Shown: positions 29,231 to 39,477, counted from the first letter of the stretch. The stretch: DNA of 43,246 nt from Pseudomonadota bacterium (GCA_021808985.1 JAKBAQ010000002.1:1-43246); one strand, 5' to 3'. Translations and numbers: made by a program. Notes: generated by a model from the letters alone, not told the origin.

Positions 29231-29250
29231 CGGCGGCTTTTCAGCCGCCG
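29231..29250 (+). terminator. Candidate hairpin downstream of tRNA-Gly
   Basis: cggcggct/tttc/agccgccg perfect 8-bp stem; only a weak T-tract follows. Confidence 0.35.
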
Positions 29251-29326
29251 CCTTTGCCGCGGCGCCATCGGAATATTGATATTTTCCGCCGAACGGACGA
29301 GATGAAGCGCGAAAGGAACCGTTTAC

Positions 29327-29557
29327 ATGAGGCTGACCCGCTTGTTTCTATTGGCGTTGCCATTGGCCCTTGCCGCCTGCAATGAAAATGGCGCCCGCGC
29401 GCAGGGAGATTTCAACGCGGCCGGCCAGAATCTCGGCCAGGGCCATCTCGGCAGCGGCTTCAGAGACATTGGCCAAGGCTTTAGCGACGGCGCCAACGCC
29501 ACCGGCGAGGCCATCGTGCATACGGCGCATGCGGTGCAGCAGGGCTTCAGCCACTAA
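29327..29557 (+). CDS. Small lipoprotein, hypothetical
   Basis: MRLTRLFLLALPLALAACNENG signal with lipobox LAAC; glycine-rich mature region. Confidence 0.6.
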   Translation: MRLTRLFLLALPLALAACNENGARAQGDFNAAGQNLGQGHLGSGFRDIGQGFSDGANATGEAIVHTAHAVQQGFSH

Positions 29558-29572
29558 GCCCGGCCCCTCACA

Positions 29573-31585
29573 TCACCCCGGGGGCAATTCCCGGGTAAAC
29601 GGCCCGCCAAACAAAAACCGCCCGGCCATATGCCCCTCGCGTATGGCCGCCTGCAAATCGCGCGGCGTCTTTGCATCGCCAACAATCTCCAGCACCGGCA
29701 CCTTGCCGCGCAATTCGCCGTGCAAGCCGTTCAGCGGCTCGCGTGAGAGCACCATCACCACCAGTTCCGCCGGATATGTCTCCAGTTTTTCGCTGGCCAG
29801 CTGCCGCACCACGCTCTCCTCGGGGCGGATCTCCATCAGCTGCGCGCGCGTCACCACCCGGAACTCCCCTTTCAGCAGATGTTCCAGCGCCGGGTCCACC
29901 CGCGTCCAGCTCTCCACCGTGGGCGCCAACTGGCTAAAGCGCGTCACGAAAGTAACGGCCACGTTCCGCTCCACCAGCCATTGCGCCACGGCCAGCGCCT
30001 CATAATGCCCCACATCGTCAAAAACCAGCGCGCTGGCGGGCAAAATCCGGTTGGCCCCCACTGTCAGCAAATCCACCGAGGAGAGCACATGCGGCAAACC
30101 CGCGCCCTTTAATTGCGTGCCCGGCGTCGCGATCTGCCGTCCATCCATGCGCGGCAGCCCGCCCGTGGCCACCACCACGGCATCCGGGCGCAGGGCCAGA
30201 ATATCAGCGGCTTCCACATAGGTGTTGGTGCGCACGTCCACACCCAGCCGGTAAAGCTCGCGCTCCTGCCAGTTGGTGATATCAGCCAGCGTCTGCAGCC
30301 GCGGCGCCAGTTTGGCGATGTTGATATTCCCGCCCAAATCCGCCCGCGCCTCCAGCAATATCACCTCATGCCCGCTCAGCGCCGCCAGCCGCGCCGCCTC
30401 CATCCCCGCCGGCCCACCCCCGGCCACGACCACCCGCTTCGCCTCGCCGGCCGGCACAATCAAATCCTCCGCCAAAGTCAGCTCCGCGCCAACCGCCGGA
30501 TTCACCGCGCATCCAAGCCTGGCCGAAGCCAGCAGCCCGCCCACGCAGCCCTGATTGCACGAAATGCACGGCCGCACCTCCTCCACGCGCCCGGCGCGCG
30601 ATTTGCGCACCAGGTCCGGATCAGCGATATGCGCGCGCTGCAGCACGATCAAATCGCCCGCATCATCGCGCAGCAACTGCTCGGCCTCCTCCAGCGTGCG
30701 CACCCGCCCCGCCGCCAGAATGCGCGGAATCCTCAAGGCCCCCGCGACAATCTTGCCGCTCGACGGCAGCATCGACTCTTGCGGAAAATCCATCCCCGGC
30801 AACATGCGCGGCAACACATAATAGCTGCCCTGCGAGCCGTGGATGAAATCGATCAACCCCTCCCCCTCCAGCGCCCGCACAATCGCGCCACACTCCTGCG
30901 CCGTAATCCCCCCTTGCGTCGCTTCATCGCTGAGGCGAATCCCGATCGGAAATCCCGGCGATACCGCCGCACGGCACGCCCGCAGCGTCTCGCGCAAAAA
31001 CCGCAGGCGGTTCTCCAGGTTGCCGCCATACTCATCCTCGCGCCGGTTCATCAGCGTGGAGAGAAACTGCGTGAACAAATACCCATGCCCGGCATGAATT
31101 TCCACACCCGCAAGCCCGCCCTCCTCACAGCGCCGCGCAGCCTGGGCAAAGGCCGTCACAATCAGCGCGATCTCCTCCTGCGTCATGGCCACCGGCACCA
31201 CGCCGCTCAACGGGTTGGGCGTGGCCGAGGCGGAGAGCGCGACCCCATTGATATCAGGATACATCACACCGCCATGCGCCAGCTGCTGAAACACCGCCAT
31301 GCCATAAGGCGCGACGATTTTTTGCAATTTCTGGTACCGCGCGATGATGCCGTCATCATATGAATTCAGCCCGATCGTGAAGCTCGTCGGATGCACCGAG
31401 CACATTTCCAAAAATGAAAGTCCAACTCCGCCCTTTGCCCGCGCCTCATGGTAGGCGATCAGCTCATCGGTCAAAAACCCCTTGCCGATCCACGTGCCAT
31501 GCGCGCTGCGCACCACGCGGTTGGGGATGTTGAAGCGTCCAATCTGTATCGGCTCAAAAACGCGCTTGAATGTGCTCACGCTCAT
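29573..31585 (-). CDS. OYE-family NADH:flavin oxidoreductase / 2,4-dienoyl-CoA reductase-like with Fe-S cluster
   Basis: TIM-barrel EIHAGHGYLFTQFLSTLMNRREDEYGG; CISCNQGCVGGLLASARLGC (Cx2Cx3Cx11C); GGGPAGMEAARLAALSGHEVILLEA. Confidence 0.9.
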   Translation of the reverse strand: MSVSTFKRVFEPIQIGRFNIPNRVVRSAHGTWIGKGFLTDELIAYHEARAKGGVGLSFLEMCSVHPTSFTIGLNSYDDGIIARYQKLQKIVAPYGMAVFQQLAHGGVMYPDINGVALSASATPNPLSGVVPVAMTQEEIALIVTAFAQAARRCEEGGLAGVEIHAGHGYLFTQFLSTLMNRREDEYGGNLENRLRFLRETLRACRAAVSPGFPIGIRLSDEATQGGITAQECGAIVRALEGEGLIDFIHGSQGSYYVLPRMLPGMDFPQESMLPSSGKIVAGALRIPRILAAGRVRTLEEAEQLLRDDAGDLIVLQRAHIADPDLVRKSRAGRVEEVRPCISCNQGCVGGLLASARLGCAVNPAVGAELTLAEDLIVPAGEAKRVVVAGGGPAGMEAARLAALSGHEVILLEARADLGGNINIAKLAPRLQTLADITNWQERELYRLGVDVRTNTYVEAADILALRPDAVVVATGGLPRMDGRQIATPGTQLKGAGLPHVLSSVDLLTVGANRILPASALVFDDVGHYEALAVAQWLVERNVAVTFVTRFSQLAPTVESWTRVDPALEHLLKGEFRVVTRAQLMEIRPEESVVRQLASEKLETYPAELVVMVLSREPLNGLHGELRGKVPVLEIVGDAKTPRDLQAAIREGHMAGRFLFGGPFTRELPPG

Positions 31586-31636
31586 ATCCCCCTGGAATCA
31601 GCTTTTTTCCGGCTCTCCGGCCCGCCGCTCATTGTT

Positions 31637-33295
31637 CTAGCGATGATTGGTCCGCATCGCCGCATCACGCCCCGCGCGCCGGCCACTGAAAACCGTATCG
31701 GCGATGGTGACACCGCTGACAAATCCATTCGAGCATATGCCCACCGCCGTCCGCCCCGCCGCATAAAGCCCGTTTATGATGCCGCCATCCGCGCGCTTCA
31801 CATTGCCCGTGTTGCCGTCCACCACCAATCCGCCCATGGTAATGCTCTGCGCCGGCGCGAATTTATTATCCATTGATAAATTGACCGCGAAAAACGGCCC
31901 CTTATCCAAAGGATACATTAAATCAGGCATTTTCCCAAACGGGTCAGCCCGCCGTGCGTGCACCGTGGCGTTGAATTCGGTGACGGTTTCCTTCAGCCCC
32001 GCCGCGTCAACCCCAATCTTGCGTGCCAGCGCCTCCAATGTCGCACCCCGCCTGGTGCCGCCGCCAAAAATATTCAGCAGCGCCGGCAAACCCCATACAA
32101 GAAAATTTCCACCCGGAAAAAACGATTTCCAAACACCGTGCCAGAAATCGCCGGCATTCAGAATCAGCCAGGCCTTCGCGTCCGGCTGCGCCAAAATCGC
32201 GCCGCCCACCAGCATCGCATAGGCCGCCTCATTAAAAAACCTTTTGCCATGCGTGTTCACGGCAATGCCATGAGCAAAAACATTCGGCGGCACCAGCGTC
32301 CGCGCGACACTGATATTGCGCATCAAATCGCTCGCCCCGCCCGCCGATTCACCAAGCCCGATGCCACTGCCATCATCCCCCATTGAACCAAGGCGCAGCA
32401 GTTTGTCATAATGCTTGGCAAGCGCGGGGTGATGCTGCTTCACCAGGGCATAATTATTATTATATCCGCCAGTCGCCAAAACAACTCCGCCAACGGCACG
32501 TATGAGCTTTCGCTGCGCAACACCCGCCTCCAGCGCCTTCGCCGCCGCCATGGCCTTTTCCGCGCGGCGATGATTGAACGGCAACCATGGATTCACCATT
32601 TTATAAAGCTTCTGGTGCTTCTTGGCTAATTCGGGTGGCAAGGGGTTTATCTCAACACCCAGCACGCCTCCCGCCGCATCAATCACCAGGCGCGTAACGG
32701 GGGCATGCGCTATCAGGCGTGTCCCCTTGGTAAGCGCCGCCTCACGCAGCTTGCTGAAATAGACCCCGCCGCCTGGCCCATTCACCGCCACCCGGTGCCC
32801 GCGCGGCGCCGGCCGCGCCACCGCCGCATAGGCCGGAACTTTTTCATTGCCTGAATAGTACAAATAAAAATTATCCGGCGGAAACGCGGTCTTCTCCTCA
32901 AACACCTTGCCGCCATAAGGCACGCCCAGCCCCGCGAGCCACTCTATGTCGGCATTGCTGCCATCGCAGAACCGGCGCAGCGTATCGCCGCCAATCGCCC
33001 CGGCGCTGCCCTCTGCCTCCAGATATTTATACATTTCATCAGCATTATCGTCATACCCGTTCGCGCGCAGATACCGCGTGCCGCCGGCATAAATAACCCC
33101 GCCGCTATAAGCTGTCGCCCCGCCGCCGGCAAACCGGTCTATGGCGATCACACTGGCGCCAATCTCCCGCGCCTGAATCGCCGCCACCGCGCCCGCGCCG
33201 CCAAACCCGACAATGACGACATCCGCCTGATCATCCCAGGAAATTTCCTCTGCATGGCTGACCTTTATGGGTGCTGCAATTCCGATATTCTCCAT
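31637..33295 (-). CDS. FAD-dependent oxidoreductase (3-ketosteroid-delta1-dehydrogenase/fumarate reductase flavoprotein-like)
   Basis: ADVVIVGFGGAGAVAAIQAREIGASVIAIDR...GGGATAYSGGVIYAGGT; ORF track start 33310, likely start MENIGIAAP. Confidence 0.85.
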   Translation of the reverse strand: MENIGIAAPIKVSHAEEISWDDQADVVIVGFGGAGAVAAIQAREIGASVIAIDRFAGGGATAYSGGVIYAGGTRYLRANGYDDNADEMYKYLEAEGSAGAIGGDTLRRFCDGSNADIEWLAGLGVPYGGKVFEEKTAFPPDNFYLYYSGNEKVPAYAAVARPAPRGHRVAVNGPGGGVYFSKLREAALTKGTRLIAHAPVTRLVIDAAGGVLGVEINPLPPELAKKHQKLYKMVNPWLPFNHRRAEKAMAAAKALEAGVAQRKLIRAVGGVVLATGGYNNNYALVKQHHPALAKHYDKLLRLGSMGDDGSGIGLGESAGGASDLMRNISVARTLVPPNVFAHGIAVNTHGKRFFNEAAYAMLVGGAILAQPDAKAWLILNAGDFWHGVWKSFFPGGNFLVWGLPALLNIFGGGTRRGATLEALARKIGVDAAGLKETVTEFNATVHARRADPFGKMPDLMYPLDKGPFFAVNLSMDNKFAPAQSITMGGLVVDGNTGNVKRADGGIINGLYAAGRTAVGICSNGFVSGVTIADTVFSGRRAGRDAAMRTNHR

Positions 33296-33350
33296 CTCAT
33301 CCCCACTCACTCATTGTTATATAATTTGCCCTGCTGCGATATGCCCCCGC

Positions 33351-35324
33351 TCACATCCGGCGCGCGCAGCGATGGCCATCATGCACCGCCGCCAACAAGT
33401 CGCGGGGAGAAAGCGCGTCCCCGATCAAATGAATATCCGGCACACGGCCCCGCAATTCATCAAACAACCCGCGCACCGGCACTTGCGCGGTCGCAAGCAC
33501 CACGATCCCAGCCTCAACCCGCTCCAATTTCTCCGTCCCCACCGGCCTTATCAAGCAATGATCAGAGGTAATCGAAACCAGATGATGGTTGACGATCAAC
33601 CGGAAATCCCCCTGGTTCAGCCGCCGCAACGATTCCGCATCCCGGCTGGAGCCGAGCATTTTTGGCGCGAAGGAGGAAAGGCTGGTCACAAAAGTCACGC
33701 CCGCCCCCGCCTTCAGCAACGTCTCCGCCGCGGCAATCGCATCATAACGCCCGGTATCATCAAAAACCAACGCCCGCTTGCCCATGAAAGCGGACTCCGC
33801 CATCATCACCACCCCTGCGGGATCATACACATGCGGCAGCGCCGTGCCCGCCGGCAATTCCCCCGGTATCGCCGCCTGCCTGCCATCTCCAACCGTCATC
33901 CCGCCGGTCGCGATAATCAGCACATCAGGATTTTCCGCCAGCACATCTCCCACCTCGGCATACAGGCTCAGCCGCACATCCACGCCAAGTTTGAAAATCT
34001 GCCGTTGCATCCAGTCCAGAAAATCTCCGAATATATGCAAATGCGGCGCACGCCTGGCAATTTGCAGCATCCCGCCAAGCTCCTTCCTGGCTTCGGCCAG
34101 AACAACCCTATGCCCGCGCAACGCGGCAATCCGCGCGGCCTCCATCCCCGCCGGCCCTCCGCCGATGATCATGATTTTCTTGGCCGTCTCGGCCTTGGTC
34201 AGCAACGCCTCATCCAGTGTGGCCTCATATCCCGCCGCCGGATTCACGGTGCATTGCATCCGTCCAATCTGCAGCAGCCCGGCAATGCATCCCTGGTTGC
34301 ACGCAATGCACGGGCGCACATCCTCCACCCGTCCTTCCCTGGTTTTGCGCACCAATTCCGGATCGGCGATTTGCGCGCGCACCAGGGAGACAATGTCAGC
34401 CTGCCCGCCGCGCAACACCTGTTCGGCCTCTTCCAACGTGCGATAACGCCCCGTCACCAGCCGCGGCAACCTCACCGCCTGGGCGATTTTTTCATTAACC
34501 GGCAACTGATACCCCGCCGGCACCGCCATGGTGGGCGCCATGCCAGACATCAAAAAATAATCGCTGAAGGTAATATCAAGAAAATCAATCAGCCCCTCAG
34601 CCTCCAGATGTGCCGCCAAGTCGGCGATATCCTGCGCCCCCACACCGCCTTTCGCCGTGCTGGCACCCATCCGCGCGCCCACCGGAAAATCCGGCCCCAC
34701 GGCCGCGCGTATGGCCCGCAGCACCTCCATCATAAAGCGCGCGCGCTGCAACAACCCGCCATTATAGCCATCATCACGCCGGTTGGTCAGCGGCGAGAGA
34801 AATTGCTGAACAATATAGCCATGCCCCGCATGCAGTTCCACGCCATCCAGCCCCGCATCACGGCATTTGCGCGCGGCCTCCGCGAAAGCCGCGACCAGCT
34901 CATCAATATCTTCCTGTCCCATCGGCACGCCGATAATCCCGGTCAACGCGCTCGGCGTCGCGGATGGCGCCCACGGCATCGCCCCGCCAGCCCCGCCCAG
35001 ATTATGCCCGCCATGCCAAAGTTGCTGAAAAACCCTCATCCCATGCGGGCGCACCGCCGCCATCAGCTTCTCGAACCCACGCATGGCGTTGTCATCGATC
35101 AGATACGCGATCTGCGAATTCGGATGCACCGACCCCGCCTCCAGAATGCTCAGCCCCACCCCGCTGCGCGCCCGCGCGGCATGATACGCCACAAAATCGT
35201 CATTCACCGAGTTGGGAAACATCGTCGTGCTGTTCGCTGCCCGGGCGATACGGTTCGGTACGAGCACGGAACCTATTTTAATCGGCTCCCAGACGAGCTT
35301 CAACGGCATCTGCCAAATCTCCAA
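33351..35324 (-). CDS. OYE-family NADH:flavin oxidoreductase with Fe-S cluster (second paralogue)
   Basis: ELHAGHGYIVQQFLSPLTNRRDDGYNG; CIACNQGCIAGLLQIGRMQC; GGGPAGMEAARIAALRGHRVVLAEA. Confidence 0.9.
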   Translation of the reverse strand: MEIWQMPLKLVWEPIKIGSVLVPNRIARAANSTTMFPNSVNDDFVAYHAARARSGVGLSILEAGSVHPNSQIAYLIDDNAMRGFEKLMAAVRPHGMRVFQQLWHGGHNLGGAGGAMPWAPSATPSALTGIIGVPMGQEDIDELVAAFAEAARKCRDAGLDGVELHAGHGYIVQQFLSPLTNRRDDGYNGGLLQRARFMMEVLRAIRAAVGPDFPVGARMGASTAKGGVGAQDIADLAAHLEAEGLIDFLDITFSDYFLMSGMAPTMAVPAGYQLPVNEKIAQAVRLPRLVTGRYRTLEEAEQVLRGGQADIVSLVRAQIADPELVRKTREGRVEDVRPCIACNQGCIAGLLQIGRMQCTVNPAAGYEATLDEALLTKAETAKKIMIIGGGPAGMEAARIAALRGHRVVLAEARKELGGMLQIARRAPHLHIFGDFLDWMQRQIFKLGVDVRLSLYAEVGDVLAENPDVLIIATGGMTVGDGRQAAIPGELPAGTALPHVYDPAGVVMMAESAFMGKRALVFDDTGRYDAIAAAETLLKAGAGVTFVTSLSSFAPKMLGSSRDAESLRRLNQGDFRLIVNHHLVSITSDHCLIRPVGTEKLERVEAGIVVLATAQVPVRGLFDELRGRVPDIHLIGDALSPRDLLAAVHDGHRCARRM

Positions 35325-35400
35325 AAGAGTTCATTCCCCAGGATATTTTATGTCTCCAGCCAAGTCCCACGCGGTGTTTGAAACGACCGGCGCCCCGCCT

Positions 35401-35895
35401 TTACAAGATAATGCTGATGCTGCCCTGCCCGCGCAGCACGTCAATATCCAAAATAACCCGCTTGCTCCTTATCTTGTATGCTGCACCATGCGCGACCAGC
35501 TGATAGCGGTACTGACCGATATATTGCACAATCTCAGCCCGGCGGATGCGGAACACGCAAAAATTCGCCGCCACCCTCAATTCCTCCCCCTCCTTGCCCA
35601 GCACCCGCACATTGCTCACCAAGCGCCGCAAGTTCGAGCGTGGCACCTCGCAAAACCCCTTGCTGCTCTTCAGCCGCTCCAGCCGCGCGGCCAACTGCGC
35701 CCGGTCATCCATGATAACGAACATGGTCTCCGCGGCTGAAAGCGTTGCGCCATCCTGCACGCCAATCGGCGGAATCAGATATTGCGCATCATCGGTCAGC
35801 AGCGCCTCCCATTCCGTCAGTTTCCAGCCATCGAGCAAATCCGCTTCCAGAAACAGGAAATTCTCAACACTATCCTTCAGGCTCAGTTCCGGCAC
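35401..35895 (-). CDS. Aromatic-ring-hydroxylating dioxygenase beta subunit
   Basis: ENFLFLEADLLDGWKLTEWEALLTDDAQYLIPPIG...RLVSNVRVL; probable GTG start at 35895 just after the alpha-subunit stop. Confidence 0.85.
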   Translation of the reverse strand: MPELSLKDSVENFLFLEADLLDGWKLTEWEALLTDDAQYLIPPIGVQDGATLSAAETMFVIMDDRAQLAARLERLKSSKGFCEVPRSNLRRLVSNVRVLGKEGEELRVAANFCVFRIRRAEIVQYIGQYRYQLVAHGAAYKIRSKRVILDIDVLRGQGSISIIL

Positions 35896-35899
35896 GGCA

Positions 35900-37207
35900 T
35901 CACCCTTCCATCGTTTCCTCACCGCGCAGCATCCGGTCCCATTGGGTCCACCAGGCGCGGTGCTGCGCCTCATCGGATTGGTCGCCGACATTCACCATGA
36001 AATCCTCGGCATATCCTGGATACATGCCTTTGGAATAATCATGCAGAAACGGCGGCGATTGATGATCCGCGATCGCCCGGCGGTCAAACATTTCGTAATC
36101 GTCAGGATGCGCGAATCCCCCGGGTCCGACAAATGTCAGATGGTTCTGCAAACGCACCTTGCGCACCAGCGGGTCTTCCCCCACGGGCACCAGGCTCCAT
36201 ATGTTGGAGCGCGAGCTCGTCGCACTCTCCGGATAAGAGGTGCGGATCGAAAGAGAAAGCACATCGTTCAATATCGTGTTTGGAAAAATCAACAAATTCC
36301 GTGTCCGCGTGGTCATCCGCGTGCCACGCTCCTCGCCCCATTTCGCGAGAATTTCAGCCTTCTTCGTTTCAATCAGCGGCCGGGTCTCCTCGCCGAAGGC
36401 TGGAATCCAATCAGCCACCGGCTTGCCGACCTTGATCCCAAGCTCAAACCCGCCATGCCCATTGCCAAAGGCAAACCCGCCGCCCGCATAGGCCGCCGCC
36501 TGCTGCTGCGGTGTATCCCCCGCGCGCTTGGCCGCGTACTGAAAATACGTCGAATGCAGGCTCGGCCCATGGTAGGAATCAATCTGATTCTCGGTGATTG
36601 ATTTCCAGTTGAAATTGACACGGAACTCCTGTTCCCCTGGCGTCACTTCAAGCCCCCGCTCATTCTGGTCGATGATCAGATCGATCCACTCCTTCGCCCC
36701 GGCCAGATATTTCTCCAGGCTCACCGCGCGCGGATTCATGTTCATGAAGTAAAATCCGCCATACTGCTCCAGCCTCGGCACGGGATGCAGATTATACGTG
36801 CCATCCTCATTAAAACCGGGCGGATACCCCGACCGCGCGCCCTGGTCCAGCAGCTTGCCCTTCGCGTCGAACACCCAGCCATGATACGGGCAGCTGAACG
36901 TATTGCCCCGCCCGCATTTCTCGGTTGAAAGCAGAACCCCCCGATGCGTGCATAAATTATGATAGGCATGAATCCCGCCATCCCGGTCCTTGTTGAACAG
37001 GATGCTGTAGCTGCCAACCTGACGCGTCAAAAAACTTCCAGGCAGCGCCACCTCGGATTCATGCGCCACATAAAGCCAGCAACGGTCGAAGATATAGGCC
37101 CGTTCGCGCTCAAACAGCGCCTGATCATAAAATGCGCGTTTATCAACCATGAACCGGCCTTTTTCCCGGTTGATCCGCACATAGCCTTCCAATGCCGCCT
37201 CACTCAT
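35900..37207 (-). CDS. Aromatic-ring-hydroxylating (Rieske) dioxygenase alpha subunit
   Basis: Rieske motif CTHRGVLLSTEKCGRGNTFSCPYHGWVFD; DSYHGPSLHSTYF in the catalytic domain. Confidence 0.92.
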   Translation of the reverse strand: MSEAALEGYVRINREKGRFMVDKRAFYDQALFERERAYIFDRCWLYVAHESEVALPGSFLTRQVGSYSILFNKDRDGGIHAYHNLCTHRGVLLSTEKCGRGNTFSCPYHGWVFDAKGKLLDQGARSGYPPGFNEDGTYNLHPVPRLEQYGGFYFMNMNPRAVSLEKYLAGAKEWIDLIIDQNERGLEVTPGEQEFRVNFNWKSITENQIDSYHGPSLHSTYFQYAAKRAGDTPQQQAAAYAGGGFAFGNGHGGFELGIKVGKPVADWIPAFGEETRPLIETKKAEILAKWGEERGTRMTTRTRNLLIFPNTILNDVLSLSIRTSYPESATSSRSNIWSLVPVGEDPLVRKVRLQNHLTFVGPGGFAHPDDYEMFDRRAIADHQSPPFLHDYSKGMYPGYAEDFMVNVGDQSDEAQHRAWWTQWDRMLRGEETMEG

Positions 37208-37227
37208 GGCACCCCTCCTGAGACTGA

Positions 37228-38484
37228 TTATGCCGCGCCCTTCTCTCCCGTCCGCGGATGCAGCCGCACATGCAAGGCCTGCGGCCCGCGGAAGGTGATT
37301 CCGCCGCCAAAGCGCAGCGCCTCATCAAGAACCTCGAAGCTCTCATACCTGCGCAAGAATTCAGGGAAAAACTCTGTCAGCTGCATTTTCGCCAGCAAAT
37401 GCCCAATGCAATGGTGCGTCCCCGGCCCAAAGGTCACGTTATTGCCTTGCGGGCGCGTCAAATCCAGCCGCTCCGGCTCGGCGAACACCCGCGGATCACG
37501 ATTCGCCGCCGCGGTCATGATTGTCGCGATCTGCCCTTTTTTAAGCTGATGCCCCTTCCACTCAAAATCCTCCGCCACGATCCGTCCCTGCGACGTCGAC
37601 ATCGCGATATAGCGCATCAGCTCCATGATCGAGTTCATAATCGTATCCGGATGCGTCAGCATATAGTCGCGCGCCGGCTTGTCCTTCGCCAGCGCGTTAA
37701 TTGAAAGCGACATGGTGTTCAGCGTCGTGTCATGCCCGGCCAGCAGCACCAGAATCAGCTCGCCGATCAACTCCTCATCCGAGAACCGCGTCTCCTCGGT
37801 TCCCGCATGCACCAGCGTTGATACGAAATCCCCGGCCGGATTGCGCCGCCTTGTTTCAATCTCCGGCCGAAAGGCCTCCGCCATTTCCGCGAAGGCCGCG
37901 TCCGCGCGCGCCAAAATCTCCCGGTTCGGCCGGCCGCTGCCCGCCGCATTGGCCAGATAGGCCCATTCCTTCAGCTTCGGCAGGTAGAACGCCTCATCCT
38001 GCAAGCCCATCAGCCGCATGATATTGCGCGCGGTAATCGGCCTGCCAACCTCCTCCACGAACTCAACCTCGGCCCGCCCGGCCATGCTGTCCAGCACGTC
38101 ATGAATAACCTTGCACGCCAGTGGCCGGTAATCCTCCACCACCTGGCGAGAGAACGCCTTCATCATCAACATGCGCACGCGCGTATGCTCCGGCGGATCA
38201 AGGTTGATCAGAAAATGCGGAAAATATCTCAGCATGTTGGGAATCAGCTTCTGCCGCTCATCGGCATCCGGCAGCACGAAGTTCAGCAATTTATGCCGCG
38301 CGGTTGAAAATGGCAAACTGCCAGAAAACGCCTCGGCAACTTCCGCATGGCCGGTAATGATCCAGGATTGCTCCGTCTCGCTCCACACAATCGGCGAGAT
38401 CTCCCGCAGCGCGTTGAGCTGCGTGATAAATCGGTTGCCGATCTGCTCCACTTGCGAGAAATCGACATTCTGGATGTTGGCCAT
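37228..38484 (-). CDS. Cytochrome P450
   Basis: I-helix LLAGHDTTLNTM; heme loop VTFGPGTHHCIGHLLAKMQL. Confidence 0.94.
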   Translation of the reverse strand: MANIQNVDFSQVEQIGNRFITQLNALREISPIVWSETEQSWIITGHAEVAEAFSGSLPFSTARHKLLNFVLPDADERQKLIPNMLRYFPHFLINLDPPEHTRVRMLMMKAFSRQVVEDYRPLACKVIHDVLDSMAGRAEVEFVEEVGRPITARNIMRLMGLQDEAFYLPKLKEWAYLANAAGSGRPNREILARADAAFAEMAEAFRPEIETRRRNPAGDFVSTLVHAGTEETRFSDEELIGELILVLLAGHDTTLNTMSLSINALAKDKPARDYMLTHPDTIMNSIMELMRYIAMSTSQGRIVAEDFEWKGHQLKKGQIATIMTAAANRDPRVFAEPERLDLTRPQGNNVTFGPGTHHCIGHLLAKMQLTEFFPEFLRRYESFEVLDEALRFGGGITFRGPQALHVRLHPRTGEKGAA

Positions 38485-38628
38485 GGCATTTCCTTGCTCA
38501 GCGGATTGGGTCGGTTCAACCTCTTATGCCGGCATTTGTATGTCCCAGCCCCGGCCCCTGTCCATCGTTATTTGGATTTGGTCCGCACAGTGGCACACGG
38601 CTCTACCATCGCGCACGATAAATGCCCT

Positions 38629-39477
38629 ATGAACATGCCATCCATGGAGCAAGCCGCGATGAATCCAGCCACCAAACCAAAATCCCCGCCGCGCCCGGTC
38701 CATGCGCTGCTGAAAGGCATGGCCTGTCTCGCCACCATCGCGCAGCATGACGGGCTGACCCTGGTTGAAGCCGTGCGCGCCCTCAAGCTGCCCAAATCCA
38801 CGGTCTACCGCCTGCTGGAAACCCTGCGCCTCGGCGGCTACCTGGTGCAGGACGATGCCCTGCGCTACCGCGCCAGCGCGCTGGCGGGCAATCTCGCCCC
38901 CCGGCATCAGGATAACCAATGGGTGCGCGAAGCCGCCTATCCGGCCCTGGTGGCGCTTGGCAACGCGGCCGTCTGGCCGGTCGGCATCGCCACCCCGGCG
39001 GGCATCTCAATGTATGTGCAAAGCACGACGAGCGATAAATCCCCCTTGGCCATCGAGCGCTTCCGCGCCGGGATGACCCTGCGCATGGACACCACCGCCG
39101 CCGGCTATCTTTTCCTCGCCTATCAGTCGCAGCGCCTGCGCGGCATCTATCTGGCCGCATTGCGCCGTCAATCCGCCGGTTTTGAGACCCCGACATTCGA
39201 TCGTCCGGCTTTTGAGCAGCGTCTTACCAAAATCCGCGCCGACGGCTACGTCATCATGCCCTCCACCCACATGGAATCCGTGCTCTGCGTTCCCGTGCTG
39301 CTGGAGCGGCGCATCGTCGCGGTGGTCGGCATGCGCTACATCCGCAAGGCGCTCTCCAATGCCGAGGTCATGGAAACCTTCGTCCCCCTGCTCACCGCCA
39401 CCACGCGCAAAATCGCGGCGGAAATATCCAGCCGGAAAATGACCGTGAAGGCCAATGAAATTCAGCCGCCGCGCTGA
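38629..39477 (+). CDS. IclR-family transcriptional regulator
   Basis: Wing-HTH LLKGMACLATIAQHDGLTLVEAVRALKLPKSTVYRLLETLRLGGYL; C-terminal effector domain; start chosen at MNMPSMEQ (ORF track 38347). Confidence 0.88.
   Translation: MNMPSMEQAAMNPATKPKSPPRPVHALLKGMACLATIAQHDGLTLVEAVRALKLPKSTVYRLLETLRLGGYLVQDDALRYRASALAGNLAPRHQDNQWVREAAYPALVALGNAAVWPVGIATPAGISMYVQSTTSDKSPLAIERFRAGMTLRMDTTAAGYLFLAYQSQRLRGIYLAALRRQSAGFETPTFDRPAFEQRLTKIRADGYVIMPSTHMESVLCVPVLLERRIVAVVGMRYIRKALSNAEVMETFVPLLTATTRKIAAEISSRKMTVKANEIQPPR

Noticed and set aside
30113-31363. 416-aa plus-strand ORF
   Set aside because: Shadow of the first OYE-like gene; no domain features.
33267-35381. 704-aa plus-strand ORF opposite the second OYE-like gene
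   Set aside because: Antisense shadow ORF in GC-rich DNA; low-complexity His/Arg/Pro composition and no recognisable motif, while the minus frame is a clear enzyme.
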